Part shown: positions 5,186 to 5,206 of the stretch, one piece after another | Layout of the letters: each line of letters begins with the position of its first letter | How positions within the stretch are numbered: position 1 is the first letter of the stretch | Assembly (NCBI GenBank): GCA_900553355.1 | Contig: USDK01000092.1 | Coordinates: forward strand, 1 to 5,206 | Direction: 5' to 3' | Source: an uncultured Lachnospiraceae bacterium | Lineage (GTDB): Bacteria; Bacillota; Clostridia; Lachnospirales; Lachnospiraceae | DNA: 5,206 nt | Position numbers and translations under genes: made by a program | The notes under the pieces: model-generated | What the model was told of the DNA's origin: nothing | The model's database searches: none | Seen by the model: the letters and a program-made list of their open reading frames with translations, nothing else

Positions 5186-5206
5186 GTCAAGTAGACAGTG
5201 AAAAAA

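Overview
The window looks like chromosomal DNA from a gut-type Clostridium relative, most likely Lachnospiraceae. This is inferred from strong AGGAGG-type ribosome binding sites, sigma-A-like promoters, moderate GC content and protein families common in that group (CARDB-type exporter partner plus MacB-like permease, small alarmone synthetase, YitT protein). It carries six protein-coding genes. I see no rRNA, tRNA, CRISPR array or transposase gene.

Layout. (1) Positions 1-2140 hold the end of an export operon: the 3' part of a membrane-anchored CARDB-like protein, overlapped by a MacB/FtsX-type ABC permease. The partner ATPase is not in the window and is probably upstream. The first ~130 bases look frame-disturbed. 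(2) A perfect 17-bp hairpin at 2146-2183 separates the permease from a convergent small gene of unknown function (2186-2449, minus strand). (3) That small gene and a CobO/BtuR-type corrinoid adenosyltransferase gene (2597-3121) diverge from a 147-bp spacer holding two back-to-back promoters. (4) A RelQ-type small alarmone synthetase gene (3229-3933) follows. Its promoter -10 box sits inside a 29-bp palindrome that looks like an operator, and it ends in a clear intrinsic terminator. (5) A YitT-family membrane protein gene (4186-5073) has its own promoter and a 15-codon leader ORF that stops two bases before the gene starts.

The most unusual feature is non-coding. The yitT-like gene is bracketed by two related REP-like elements in opposite orientation (about 3952-4042 and 5079-5185). 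Each has a GGGGACGTACACTTTTG hairpin on its outer side and GGGACA/TGTCCC words at exact 22-bp steps on its inner side. The hairpin at 2146-2183 shares the GGGGACG...CGTCCCC ends with a different stem interior. These resemble small non-autonomous palindromic repeats of the kind mobilised by REP-associated (Y1/IS200-like) transposases, but no such gene is present here, so that link is inference.

The genes do not form one pathway. They look like neighbouring housekeeping and stress units: export, cofactor adenylation, (p)ppGpp synthesis and a membrane protein, separated by repeat elements.
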